A stretch of DNA of 64,000 nt from Monoplex corrugatus. Lineage: Eukaryota; Mollusca; Gastropoda; Littorinimorpha; Ranellidae. Shown piece by piece: positions 11,946 through 58,261 of this stretch. The translations under genes and the position numbers were made by a program. Numbering within the stretch: the first letter of the stretch is position 1; every line of letters starts with the position of its first letter. Under the pieces are notes generated by a model. The model saw only the letters and a list, made by a program, of their open reading frames with translations, searched no databases and was not told the DNA's origin. The DNA is taken from the NCBI GenBank assembly GCA_030674185.1, contig JAPXFY010000015.1, positions 24,532,505 through 24,596,504 on the forward strand, read 5' to 3'.

Positions 11946-12490
11946 GTGACCCACAGCAACAAATCCAGCAAAATCCTGCAGGGTGATATTGCAAAAAGCT
12001 AGCTCAACAACCCTAGAGGTTGCAGAGCCTCACTGACAGACTGAAATATAAAGCACAAAGAACCCAAGAAATCTGCAGGCTGACATCTCAAGAATTTACA
12101 TAGCTGTATGCCAATCTTCTCGGTCTCATTCAATATTTCTGAAAAGCTTGCCGAGTCGCTGATATCTAAAGAACCTATTCAATGAGCCTGCAGGTGGAAA
12201 TTTCAAGAGCTCAACAAGCTTGCAAGCTGACATTTCACAAATTTTTAAGAATTCATTCAAAAAGCCTGCAGACAGATGTCTCCAAAATTACCCCACCATG
12301 CCCATAAGCTAATGCCTCAACAACCATGCAGGCTGTTATTTCTACCTCAAGAAGTTCTTCAAATGCACACAATCTTACAACCCAACATTCTTCTAGAAGT
12401 AGCCCAACAGGTCTGTATACTGATGCAGAAATCTGCAGTGTGATACATCTTAAACAGCAGCTCAACAAGCTTGCAGATTCATGTCTCCAA
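11946..12490. repeat. Highly degenerate tandem array
   Basis: Phrases of the form 'ctcaacaagcttgcaggctgacatttc' recur about seven or eight times at 35-80 bp spacing, with variable ends. Best pairs are AGCTCAACAAGCTTGCA at 12,210 and 12,460. Probably an old minisatellite. Confidence 0.55.
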
Positions 12491-13451
12491 ATCTAGATTA
12501 ACTTTCTCTGCAAGTTCACCAGAGACTTCAAGGTTTCTTTGAATTGGAACATATGTCTGATCACAAGTATCAACACCAAAGTGACAAACAGTAAGATGTA
12601 TCTGTACAAGTAATAAGACAACAAGGTGATGATACTTACCCATCTTAGCACACATTTTGTTGACTTATGTACCTCTTGAAAGTCAGCCATGTGCAAAAAT
12701 TACATCTGACCTGAGTCTTTATAATGAACATAAGTTCAAAACCCAAAATCGCCCCCAACTACTGAACTAATCAAACTGCCACAAAAACAAGGCATTTTTG
12801 CTGATACTACATAGTACTTTAAAAAACTTCTCAGTCACTGCTAACCCAAATTCAAATCGTGTTCACTCAAAAATCAACAAACAAATCTCTGCAAGTCTGG
12901 AAAAACAAATGAAAATAAACTGCTGGAATACTTGCTGGTATGTTTGAATAAACAAACCCCCACAGATTTATAGTGACAAACATAAACACAGACATAAACA
13001 CACACACGGTTATGCTTTGATCCACATAAATTCAAGAACTCTCTCTTCACATGACTGTAAGAACAATCCAAACACACCTCCAAACTTACCTTTCTGCTTA
13101 AAAAGCTGATGTTGCAGGCCTATGGCACAAAGACAAAGTCATTCAACTTTTCTTGAAAGGTCACACTGCATCATGAATTTCATCCCTTCACTTCTCATTT
13201 TAACTTTAAATTTCAAGAACAGAAGGTTGGGGAAAGGGGAGAAAAAAAAGGGAAAAAAGAAAGAAAAGAAAAACAACTGTGCAAGAAAAATAAAAAGGAA
13301 AAAAGTCACAACCACACTAAATATGTGATCTGAGATGATGATCACATCTCATACAAACAAAACAATCAAGCACCTGTTTCAAGTAAGGGAATATAAATGT
13401 ATACACACATAAAAGAGTTCACAAGTATTTCAGGAGCTCTCAAATAAGTAG
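12491..13451. other. No gene seen
   Basis: AT-rich, with an A/G-rich run at 13,230-13,300. Confidence 0.4.
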
Positions 13452-13765
13452 CTGTAGTTTATTCAAGAGGGACCCATGTACACAGAAAACTCCACCTGCG
13501 CTCCATTCAAATCCTGCAGCAATTATCTGGCAGATTTATTGAGCTGTGCAAAACCCTATGGGTCAGCAAAGTCTTGAAATGGGGATGAGAAGGAAGGACC
13601 TGAGACCTGTGAAATACAAAGCTGACACTACACTAACAGAATGATGGAAACATTTAAGATGGGCAGTGAGTAGGCCAGTTTTTAATGTTGCAGGCTGGGA
13701 CTGAACTCGTGATATCAAACATCGAGTCCATGGCTCTATCAAAAAGAAACAACTATACCAAATAA
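13452..13765 (-). repeat. SINE family 1, longest copy
   Basis: Contains TTATTCAAGAGGGACCCATG, 'ctgcagcaattatctggcag', 'aatgatggaaacatttaaga' and 'gtaggccagtttttaatgtt'. The minus-strand start reads as a tRNA-like head, ATAGAGCCATGGACTCGATG then GTTCAGTCCC. Confidence 0.75.
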
Positions 13766-14197
13766 ATAACAACTGAATAATTTCATTTCTCCTCTGACTT
13801 GAAAGAAGACACTTAACATCAAAACGATTAAGTCAACACAACACCACAGACTGAGAAATGAGATGACAAATGTTGGCATTAGTCTGCTATCTGAATAATA
13901 CAACATCAATTATGTCTTTCCATCAAGCTCCAATCATGCCATCCAGCTACAAATTCTTGATGTGAACCATTCTACAGACTTCAATTATCATTACCACATC
14001 CATAATGGGAAGAAAAGAGAAAGAAAAGACTTAAAAAACAACAATGTCCTGTGCACAAGTTACAAAATATGACTGTTTCAAACCATCAAACGATAAAAAC
14101 ACTGCATGACAAAACATCTACCCAAGCATACAGATTGGGTACACAAATTTTCTTGATCATGGGATCCAGAGAATAAATCTGATGTATTTATCACACA

Positions 14198-14243
<46 letters not shown>

Positions 14244-15290
14244 AACACAATCTACACCAAAGCACAGATACACAAAACGCAATGAGGGGCAATTAATATT
14301 CTGATCTCGCTATTATTTCCACTGGACTCTTACAGAACCAATACATGTATGACACGGCCTTCAGGAGACCACAAACTGGCCCATCACAACCAGTGACAAA
14401 CTATGTGTTTAAAACGATCTTGCTCTTGATACACAATACACTGTTTCTTGACACCAAGCTATGTTGTTTCATCTCCTTTATCTTTATGTCACAGTCTGTG
14501 AAGCTGCAGGCAAAGGTCTACGTTGAGATGTCCTCCTCCATTGCCTCTTGTCATTACAAAGCAGCACACTCACCACTTTTACCTTCTGTTCAGCCTCCCT
14601 GCCAAACCATCACTGTGTGTACCACTGGTACATGACATACTGTCTCCACCTCTTATCACTCATTGTCCAATTTTCATCCTTGTTGGGTAACTTACAAATC
14701 AAGTCACTTGACCTTGAAATATGTTCTGCAGACACCAACATCAGAACCTCAATCTCTCAATCAGAAAAGATGAATTCATTGTCACAAAAATGTCATAATA
14801 AAAAAATCACCATTCTAACAAATTCATCATGAACACGTTTGAAATCACTGTTTCAATCAGTCCACTTTGGTTATCCAATCATGGTCACAAGATTGTGTGA
14901 AGTGGTTATAGCATGTTAATAGCACAAATATGAAATAAGATGAAGTCTTCAACAGGCTCTGGCGCCTACAGTTTAGATATGAAGACTGCAAACAGCTGTC
15001 CTCACAGCACTGAAAGGAACAGTCCAGTCCACGGATGGCTGTTGCACACAAAACACACCACTGGATGAGGTGCTGACAATGAGCACATACATATTGTAGT
15101 GTAATCCAGATAACATTCTGGGACACTGGCAAATGATACGGTGAAAAAAAAGAAAAAAATCTTTTGCTGCATTCAACATTGTCAGTAGGAAATATGAGTG
15201 CAGATGAAGTTCTAAGCACCAACTGATCAGTTGATACATTGTCAAAATTTTGAAGGAAAAAATAATGCAGAAAACTTAAGATTGCTGGTT
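13766..15290. other. Downstream flank of mitofusin; (CA)n tract
   Basis: (CA)n at 14,191-14,243. The rest has short ORFs without recognisable domains. Part could be long 3' UTR. Confidence 0.4.
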
Positions 15291-15294
15291 TGTA

Positions 15295-15300
15295 TTTATT
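15295..15300 (-). terminator. Candidate polyadenylation signal AATAAA for mitofusin
   Basis: An AATAAA on the minus strand lies about 72 bases after the stop codon. That would give a short 3' UTR. The longer AT-rich region beyond it could hold further sites. Confidence 0.4.
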
Positions 15301-15371
15301 GTTTACAGCACAGCTCAAGTCAAAGAAGAGGCTGAACTACAAGCGGGCAGTGTGCTGCAGGATAGATATCT

Positions 15372-49587
<34,216 letters not shown>

Positions 49588-49602
49588 TGCTCCTCCTTTT
49601 AC

Positions 49603-51409
49603 CTGTTAACAAAGTGGGATAAAATATTATTTCACCAAGGCTATTCCTCTCACTTCTAATTGCTCTTAGTCTATTTAGTTTAATGATTACAAGATGAATC
49701 AAATTCCAATGGCTGCCTCTTGATCATTAAATCAATGAAGTCAACTAACAGTCAACACTGATTACCACTCAGTTTTAGTCATCACACTACAAAACATACA
49801 AGTGCCTTCCAAGATTAAAATACTATAAATGGAAACTTAATGTTGTGAAAAGTTCATAAGAAAGTGCTGTTCACACATATCCCCCAAAACTGCCTTTTTT
49901 TTCCCTTTCCTTTTTTTTCTTTCTTTTTTTTTTTTTTTTTAGAGGGGGGGGGGGGATTTCTATGTACCTGTATGGGCAACCCTCTTCTTTCCATACATAT
50001 AATAATATATTCATGATTCACTAGTCAATGGTCCCATCTTTAATCCAAATTTGGTCTAGATCTACCACTAATAAAAAGCATACGAACAAACACAAATCTG
50101 CAGGGGAAAAAAAAAAAAAAAAAATGTCTTCACTGATTAAGCCACATGACAGTTCTTTCATTCTGATAAAACCCCAAAACTAAAAAATGAAAATTTTAAC
50201 AACTAAAATTAGTGAAAAACTGGCATAAGTTGTGTAATTACTATAAATGTCAACACACTTTAGAAAAGCATAAGCACAAAAGCCTAACCAAAGTATTACA
50301 ATTTACATGCAAACAGATCATCTTCTCTTTTTCTGTTTGCTGTTGACATAGTTGGTCCATATCTGGCAGTGAATGTGGTCCATATCTGGCGGTGAATGTG
50401 GTCATAACAAGCAAGACCCATTCATGTCTCATGCAGATGACTCTGTAGACATTTAAATTACACTGCAGGGTACCATGATCTGTGAGAAGGCGCAAGCAGA
50501 TAGGATACTTCTGGATTCAACCATCTAATGTATTTGTAAAGATTACCCTGCTCTCAGTACATGACAAAAACCAAAACCAACCAAACAAACAAAAACTATG
50601 CTGTGAGCACAGGGCTTTAGGCAGCCCTTATTCATCTGATGGCTCCATCATAAGACACACTGGGTAATTTCTAGGTGTAGCCTTGACAAGTGCCACCTTA
50701 TCCTGTCCTAACAGAAACCATAATCAGCTGGTCCAAGACTGCTTTTTCATCCAGGCAAGCTATCTCACTTTGCAGCTAACTTCTACATCTGTGACCTGTT
50801 GGGTTGGGAATGGTGACCCCACTACCAAGTTGGGAGGTAGCCTTTCCCAGATGCTTACAGATAGCAGCCACACTGACATACAAAATTCTTAAGTAATGAT
50901 TTTTGTGCTCACCTGTGACTGATGGTATGACACTGGTCACTTAAAGAGGCACCTAACATTGAAAAGCCACAACAGCAGGCACTTGGAAGACGTAGCTGAG
51001 TATGCAGTCACTATTAAGATCTGTAATACACCATGTTCATAATGAAGTGTAATTATTCTTTTTTCATAGCATTCCCGCTGTTTTGCCCACACTAATCAGG
51101 CAGCATGTTACTGTATAGTCTGCATATACCTGCATACTCAGTCTTTGGTGGGTGTGCATGCAGGGTGATTTCATGTAAAACAAAAACTTCCATAAGCCAC
51201 TGAACACTGACACACAGCATGCCCGGTGTTTTCATGTTTCCATTACTATGCATTAGCCACTAGACATTGACACATAAAATTTCATTTATTATAAATCATA
51301 TTCATTTGGACTCAATACACATTACATGTAGACTTTTTAATGGAGCACAAAAAACTCATGCTGTAAGGTGAGCTGACCACATTCCACTATGTTATAGAAC
51401 AATATACAT
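49603..51409 (-). other. Mitofusin intron 1, 3' part
   Basis: A poly-T/poly-G run at 49,890-49,955. A partial SINE-2-like end near 51,145-51,180 (GTGCATGCAGGGTGATTTCA). Otherwise no feature. Confidence 0.4.
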
Positions 51410-51670
51410 CACTGGTGGGCATGCATGCTGGGTGTTTGCATAAAAAAACCTCTGATGACTAACAGCATGTTCAACACAAATAGTTGATATTCTGCATGTG
51501 TAAATACACTACGTTTAAGCACTGGCATGTTGGCACACATGTTCAACCCGGGAAATCTAAAAAATCTCCACTCTTTACCCACCAGGCAGAGATGCCTAGG
51601 GGGATCGAACCCAGGAACTTCTGACCTGAAGTCTTGATGTTTAACGACTTGAGGGCCATGCCCATCTCAA
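51410..51670 (-). repeat. tRNA-headed SINE (family 2), nearly full copy
   Basis: On the minus strand a head with AAGTTCCTGGGTTCGATCCC (clean B box) is followed by 'ggcatctctgcctggtgggtaaagagtggagattttt'. It ends CAGCATGCATGCCCACC. It shares this order with 55,868-56,128. Confidence 0.8.
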
Positions 51671-51805
51671 CAAGCAAAGTTACACGTAACCGACTTTTTA
51701 GTCAGTTTTAAGCACATAAGGTGATAAATTACATTTTTGTCAGCACGAGTTTGGGGCCAAAATGTTTTAACTGACCATATACAATTTTGAGGACATGCAG
51801 AAAAC

Positions 51806-51831
51806 AACAACAACAACAACAACAACAACAA
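51806..51831. repeat. (AAC)n microsatellite
   Basis: About eight AAC repeats. Confidence 0.9.
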
Positions 51832-52211
51832 AAATGAAGTAAGATGAACCCTAATGTACAATTTATCTTTGTATATGACAGGACAGCTCACAGAAAAAAA
51901 AAAAAAAAAAAATTGGAGCATTTTCTTTATGCTGGGTTCTCTCTGCATCATAACCTATAACTGTATGGATTGGAGGCCACTGCACAAATTCTACAACCCT
52001 GGAGTCATGGTCAAACTGGCATAATCAAGTCAGGGTCAAAGTTGTACAATCACAGTAGAAGGCTTGAGGGGTAGCTGAACTCTACTTTTGTGCTAACCAG
52101 ATCTCAACAATCCTTCATGAGTTCTATCCAAAAGGGACATGTTGAATTAACAGATAAACCACAGGCCTCCTACGTTATCACAGTGCTCTTTTACCAATTA
52201 AGTAATCTGCC

Positions 52212-52214
<3 letters not shown>

Positions 52215-52290
<76 letters not shown>
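52215..52290. repeat. (TG)n microsatellite
   Basis: Uninterrupted TG tract in intron 1. Confidence 0.97.
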
Positions 52291-52292
<2 letters not shown>

Positions 52293-52993
52293 AGAAGATA
52301 CAAAAAATGAAATTACCATAAGATCAAGGTATAAAGGGCCACATAATCGAGGGATAATTTTCATGACACAATGATGACTGATATTTCATGATAATGGGCA
52401 TAAAGATCATGATGCAAAAGGCCTAGAGTCCCATTTAAAAATGCGACAGCATGACAGGGCTTCCTATCATATTATACACCCTGGCACCTATTCACTGACC
52501 AATTTAATGTTTCCAGCGTTCATGATTCTGGCGGTGTCAGCTTAGTGTTTCACACGTTCCTCTCCCCCATCCCAATTTCCAGACCATACCACTATTGCCA
52601 GCCCAGTTTTGAGCAGGCTCAGAAAGTCTGTGAGATAACTACTGGCAGACTAAGATGGAGCGTATATCATATGGAACCGTCTAAGTGCAAAAACTCACTC
52701 TTGAACAAACATCAAAATCTTGGCATCAACCAGGGTGTTCTGTGTATCACATTGATTAAATGATTAATTCACATAAGCTGCACACATAACTTTTTCAAAA
52801 ATAATTATCACTAAGCAATGTCCACAAATCATGCAAAATAAGTGCAACTACACACACACACACAAAGCTGCAGGTGAGGAAATGATGTTGAATGACAATG
52901 AAAGTGCCTTTAGTTATATTCATTCACTGATATGACCGCATATGTGACCGTAATTCACAGATAAATTTGGGGGTGGGAGGAGGAGGTAGGGCG

Positions 52994-52996
<3 letters not shown>

Positions 52997-53067
<71 letters not shown>
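52997..53067. repeat. (GA)n microsatellite
   Basis: Uninterrupted GA tract followed by (ATC)4. Confidence 0.97.
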
Positions 53068-53069
<2 letters not shown>

Positions 53070-53489
53070 CATCATCATCAAGTGCCCTGCCACATGGCGT
53101 TGGAAATCATGGCCCTACATATGCATCTATCCCTTACTGCCGCAAGCACATCTTCCACTCTCTCTGTCCTCAACCACTCTGCAAGTCCATCCAATATTTT
53201 TTTCCCTGGGTCCACCTGGTATTCTCTGTCCCTCCAGCATTCCTGGTGTGATCATGTAGTGTGTAGGGGCCTACATTTATTTTTTCTACGTATCGCTTCA
53301 TCTGTCTTTCACTTTCAGAGTCCAAGATTTAGTTTGATGTTGCTTTTGGTCTGTTTCCTTTTCCTTAATTTCAGCCTAAATGAGTAAATCTTCCCATTAC
53401 AGGATTGTGGTCACTGTTGCAGTTTGTGCCTGGTAGTGTTTTTGCTGTCAGCAAAGAATTTCTAAATCTTTTATTGATCAGGATGTAGG

Positions 53490-54060
53490 CCTAGTCAATC
53501 TGATTTTTGGTATTATCTCCCGGACTCATCCATGTCCATTTGCTTCTATTAGGCTGCTCAAACCAGGTGTTTCCTAGTACTATGAACAAATTCATCTGTG
53601 CCCATTCTACAAGTTTCCCTCCCCTTTCATTTTGTGTACCAAGGCCATGAGGTCCAACTATATCCTCCATCCTATCCTGTCCCATTTTAGCATTAATGAT
53701 TTAATCCCATTATTATTGTAACTTCTTGTGGATTTACCTTGAGCTTTGGCCATCTCTTAATACTTAGTAGAAGTTGTCAATTTCGTCCTGAGCACTTGCG
53801 GATGTTGGTGCATGCATACACCTGAATGATATTGATATCAAATGGCTTGCCATCCAATTTAACCAGCAAAACTCTGTCGGACACAGCCCCGTATCCCTTA
53901 TCTGCTTTTGATTTGTCCCCATCAATTATGATGCCTACTCCTTCATGTGTGTTTCCACCAGAATATATATAATTGTTTGTAATTGTATGCTCTTCTGATG
54001 CTATCATGCCTGCTCTCTTCCATCTCACTTCCCCTAGTCCTGAAATACTAATATTAAACT
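53490..54060 (-). mobile_element. LINE endonuclease (EEP / CFDP2-like) fragment
   Basis: The minus strand gives MRWKRAGMIASEEHTITNN, YIYSGGNTHEGVGIIID, VSDRVLLVKLDGKPFDINII, QVYACT, then DIVGPHGLGTQNERGGKLVE and WTWMSPGDNTKNQID. These are the consecutive blocks of the apurinic-type endonuclease of non-LTR retrotransposons (often annotated craniofacial development protein 2-like). A stop separates the two open frames. No RT follows. In intron 1. Confidence 0.8.
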
Positions 54061-54548
54061 ATTTAAAGCCTTTCCATTTTGACATTATTCAATTTCCCCC
54101 CTCTTCTTCTTCTTCAGTGTTGAGGGCCCACAATCAAACTTAATTAATTATTCTGGCACCTAGGCCTAGGCCTATAGCTGGGGGGTTTGCAGCAGAAAAA
54201 TCTGGGTAGTGCATCAATGTCCTCACATTCCATGTTGCGATTTTGACAATTTTTTTTAGATTTAACACAGTAACTTGCTGACGGTCTGGTGTCTAGGACT
54301 GAGACAAGGCAGGCTATCTACCCGGTCGTATATAACTGAGTCAGCGAGTCGCCGAGTGAATAGACCACTGCACTAGTGACTAGACGGTAAACATGGATCA
54401 TCATCATGCAGGCCACACTATTCTAACTTCAATGACCTTCCAATCCAAAATACGAATGTACATATGTAAACAATCTAACTAAAGACAACAAAAACACTGT
54501 TACGAATAAAAACGCATATCAGCAAGAAAAGTCATACTTTTTTCTTAC
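54061..54548 (-). other. Mitofusin intron 1, part next to exon 1
   Basis: No clear element. A short antisense tRNA-like phrase near 54,350-54,400 is too weak to call. Confidence 0.35.
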
Positions 54549-54650
54549 CCGTTCTCCTCCTGTCTCTTGATGTTCGCCGTGACTTTCAGATGATAGCGGC
54601 CATGATGTAACCTCCACTACTAAACCGTTTGAGGAATTTACCTCCCTTTG
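54549..54650 (-). other. Mfn: Probable non-coding exon 1 (5' UTR) of mitofusin; 5' limit not determined
   Basis: The minus strand here ends in GAGAACGG followed by GTAAGAAAA, a strong donor at 54,548, and the next acceptor in this direction is exon 2. The segment is richer in G+C than its surroundings. It contains an ATG followed by four codons and a stop (54,603 down to 54,586), which would be a five-codon upstream ORF. The ATCATGGCCGC context also resembles a YY1-type initiator core, so this ATG may mark a transcription start rather than be translated. The upstream boundary is a guess. No TATA box was seen. Confidence 0.55.
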
Positions 54651-54719
54651 ATAATGAACCGCTTGAAAATAACTATTTTCCGAGATAAAACTAAGCCACT
54701 GCTCGGTAGGCTAATGTGA

Positions 54720-55071
54720 AAAACCACGGACAGTGCTCATCATAACCATATCAATGGCAAGACCGAGGTAACAAACCTGTTGCTTTTACAATGATGAAAC
54801 ACAAATATGACACATAATTCTCAGCGAAATAGAAATTTCCTTGCAAATGTAAATAAAACTTGTTAGTTACAGTGAATGTTCAAACATTAAAAAAAAAAAA
54901 AAAAAAGAAAATTAAGAGTTAAAAAGACAAAACAAACAAACCAAAAAAACACATAAAAACAAAAAGAAACACCTCCACTCTCATCCTCCGCTCTCCCCCA
55001 AAATAAATCCATTTTCCAGGGTGGAATCTCATATATAAATGAATGTATGTGTATGTACATTGTACATACAC

Positions 55072-55104
<33 letters not shown>

Positions 55105-55595
55105 CATACATACATACATATGACATATAATATATACATACACACATGGATGGTTGTGTATATGAGCCAGTGATGAAACGTAATGATGCACCCTTGTGTG
55201 TTTGATTTGAGAAATAAACTATCCAGAAACAGTTTTTTTTTAAATACCTTGTATCATAAAGGGATACATACTATAATATCATGTAGATCTGTCAGATCTT
55301 CTCATTAAAACCGATTTTTGAAAGACGAAAACTGTTGAAATCGGCCATGCCAAAATGGGATATCCACTGACATGATACAAACATCATGTCTATATAGCCA
55401 TTGCAAATTCAAGATGCAAACTGGAATATGTGAAATGGTTAAACTATATGTTCACCAACATTTTAATCCTAAATGTTTTCCCACGCCTTTTGTGGTAAAG
55501 TTTCAGTAGAATCTGAAAGTGAACTGGGTCAAATGTGATTCACCATCTCCAGGAGATTTGCTGTCTGTTTTTCTTTTTATATTGTTTTTGTTGTT
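54720..55595. other. Upstream flank of mitofusin
   Basis: A poly-A/T run at 54,889-54,910 and a (CATA)n tract at 55,066-55,145. No gene. Confidence 0.5.
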
Positions 55596-55755
55596 TAAAG
55601 CCCAGCTGACTGTTTGTTTGGAGTTTGCTCAAGAGGGATTCATTGCACTCAGAAAATTCTATATGTGCTCCACCCAAACCTGCCAGCAATTATCTGGCAG
55701 ACTTCCTGAGTTTGCATAAAACACTATATGCAGACAAGGTCTTGAGGGGTATTGG
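55596..55755 (-). repeat. SINE family 1, 3' part
   Basis: Follows TTTAAAGCCCAGCTGACTG. Contains 'tttgctcaagagggattcat', 'cctgccagcaattatctggc' and 'cataaaacactatatg'. Confidence 0.7.
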
Positions 55756-55867
55756 TCTGTATAGGGTCAGTTTGAGGGGTATTATTCTGTATAGGGTCAG
55801 CCCTAGCCAAGCACCAGTTTGAGATACAGTACAGTGAGTGCAATAAAGAATAATACATGAAGGCTGA

Positions 55868-56128
55868 TATGACATATCAGGGCATGGAAAGCATTCAGTT
55901 ATATCCTATCAGAAAGTCCTGGGTTCGATCCGCCAAGACATCTCTGCCTTATGGATAAAGGATGGAGATTGTTCCTATCTACTATGTCAACATGTATGTA
56001 GTCCTGACAATGCCTAAATCCCTGTTTTTACGCATGCAGAATATCAAATATGCATGTCAAAGATACTATTAAGCCATGTTGATGGCTGGCTTACAGAAAC
56101 ATAAAGACACCCAGCATGCATGCCTATC
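55868..56128 (+). repeat. tRNA-headed SINE (family 2), plus-strand copy
   Basis: B box GGGTTCGATCC in AAGTCCTGGGTTCGATCCGC, then 'gacatctctgccttatggat', 'ggatggagattgttcc', ending ACCCAGCATGCATGCCTATC. Homologous to 51,410-51,670. Confidence 0.8.
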
Positions 56129-56745
56129 AAGGATTCAGACTGTGCAACAACATAGTCAACTGCATAGAGCCATATCAGGGCTATGAGTGTTTCAAAGCAC
56201 ATACAAAACTTCAACAGGAAAATGAAGGGAAAAAAAAAAAAGAAAGAAAGAAAAAAGAAAAAAGAAAAAAAAAAAGAAAAGAAAAGAAAATTAAGTCCAC
56301 ATATCAATGTATTCGCGCACATAATCTAATGAGATATGCCTGGCGTTGACCACTCCGTCCAATTTATCACACAGGAGATTTTAAAAGCACACCTGAATAT
56401 AAATTTAAACATATGTACGGACACAAAAACATACATAAAAACGGGCATAAATTACATAAAATTGCTTCCACATATCTCACTTCCCCTGTTCCAAAAATGC
56501 ATTTAATACATGTGCCCAATTATCAATCCTAAGAAAAAGTACGTTAGACTTTTTCGAACACGTACAGGTAAATGGACCAGCAAGCCACATAATGAAAGGA
56601 AGAAATGATAGAAAGCAAAGGAACAAGGCAGAAATAAAGAGAGTGACAGAAAAAACTAAATTTCTAGCACAGAATTTCCAGAAAGAGGGGACACTATTTA
56701 TCCTGAAAGAGCCCTCAGCATGCCCATGGGGGGCAAACACCACTA
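56129..56745 (+). repeat. ~500 bp dispersed repeat family, copy 2
   Basis: Parallel to copies at 6,062 and 63,090: 'aaaattaagtccacatatca', CCAATTATCAATCCTAAGAA, 'gtaaatggaccagcaagcca', 'ctagcacagaatttccagaa'. An A/G-rich run (56,228-56,290) interrupts it. Confidence 0.8.
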
Positions 56746-57199
56746 CTTTCTGCTTTATTGGAAACAATCCGACATTTCAATTTCATTAAATCAAAGTGTC
56801 TCACGTATTAAACGTATTAAGAAATATTTGGTGAATAATTTTTTCAAAAAGTGAACATATCTTCTGTGCACTGTTTTCACATTCAATCAATACAACTGTC
56901 ATTTTGGTGACAGAAATTTAACGCACGGTGAATCTCAATCATTTACACTTTGTATCCCTCCACCAGGTCACGTGGTCTTCCCAAGAAATGAAACTAAAAG
57001 CAGGCAATGTCAGACATGAGAATTTTTTATATTAAGAAAATTTTTTTTTCAGGATCATCGCACTCAGGGAGGTTACCTTTGTGCTCACCTTTTTTTTCTT
57101 CCCATTTTCTACCCCACCTTAACGGCCGCAGAAGCTGGCACAGCTTTTACAATGTGATGATGATAATGTCGATGAGGATGATAACCATGATACTATGGA

Positions 57200-57535
57200 A
57201 TTCCATCTAGAAGTAAGACTTTGTGACAGGGTTGTATTCTACGTTTACTATCATAATATATCCTGGCGTCAACCAGCCCCGAGAGATACAGACACCTGCG
57301 GTGCTGGTCAGAAGACTTTGAGCAACATCCTGAATGACGCATCCGTGAAGTGGATGAGACTTCTGTGTGGTCCCAGTCTTCCCAGTGATCCCACAGCACG
57401 CCCAGCTCTGGGTAGGAGCTTGTTAGAGTTGAAAAATCCAACAATGATTTTTGAAGGGATTGATGGGGATTCAACCCACAACCTTCCAGTCGGCAGTCCG
57501 TTGCGCTAACCACTACACCACAGCGACTGATAGAC
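57200..57535 (-). repeat. tRNA-headed SINE (family 3), full-length-looking copy
   Basis: The minus strand starts GTCGCTGTGGTGTAGTGGTT (A box) with agcgcaacggactgcc, then GGTTGTGGGTTGAATCCCC (B box). A ~250 bp body contains 'agtctcatccacttcacgga' and 'ggtgtctgtatctctcgggg'. It ends GGAATTCCATAGTATCATGG. A decayed relative is at 6,550-6,775. Confidence 0.8.
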
Positions 57536-57539
57536 AGGA

Positions 57540-58180
57540 GAAAAATGTTTTAATCATGACCATCCTGTTTAAGCCATCACAGTTGACTCTTGGAATCACA
57601 TCTAATAAACTGTAATGATAGACACTTTTGACTAACACAGCAGTGAAGCATAATTGCCTTGAACTATTGAAGAGATGCCTGAAACGTTGCTTAACTTAAA
57701 TGTGCTGATTGTCATGTAGGTACTTTGCAGAAAAGCTGATGGGGCTTTGTTTTCTATTACTTTAGTGGAATTCCATTAATTCCGCCATCAGTGCTGATCT
57801 CTCCAAGGATACGTCTGAATCATATCTGACACTCCTGCTTTACATGAAAAAATATAGCAGTGATCAGAAGACGATAAATATCATCAGTTACAGAAGAGTA
57901 ATTTCCACTCTGGTTTTTTTGTTTTGTTTCTTATTGGTTTTGGTGGTTTGCTGATTCAGAGGTCTTACAGTTGTAATGATTCTTCTGCAATCATGATTGT
58001 GGAATATGGCTGTTATGGCAACTACTGAAGATTTTGTTTCTTTTTAATGGAACATGAGAATGATCTAACAAATGATTTGAATGAAATTAAATTCCCATCT
58101 TCAGCCTTTTCTTCCTGTGTCAGTCTTCCCATTTCTTTTGAAAACAGATTAAATATACAGCAATAAAATCATAATGATTT
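57540..58180. other. No feature seen
   Basis: AT-rich sequence between a SINE and a split minisatellite. Confidence 0.4.
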
Positions 58181-58189
58181 CAGAATGGT

Positions 58190-58261
58190 ATCAGACTTCA
58201 GTGCAGTGACTGTAAGAGTGATATCAGTGCAGTGATTGTAACAGCGATACCAGTCTCACCT
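58190..58261. repeat. ~26-bp minisatellite, left part
   Basis: ATATCAGTGCAGTGATTGTA with acagcg; two to three copies. The array resumes at 59,595. Confidence 0.75.

Noticed and set aside
14857..15318. 153-codon minus-strand ORF overlapping the mitofusin 3' region
   Set aside because: No domain, compositionally like flanking non-coding DNA, and it lies downstream of the mitofusin stop and polyadenylation signal.
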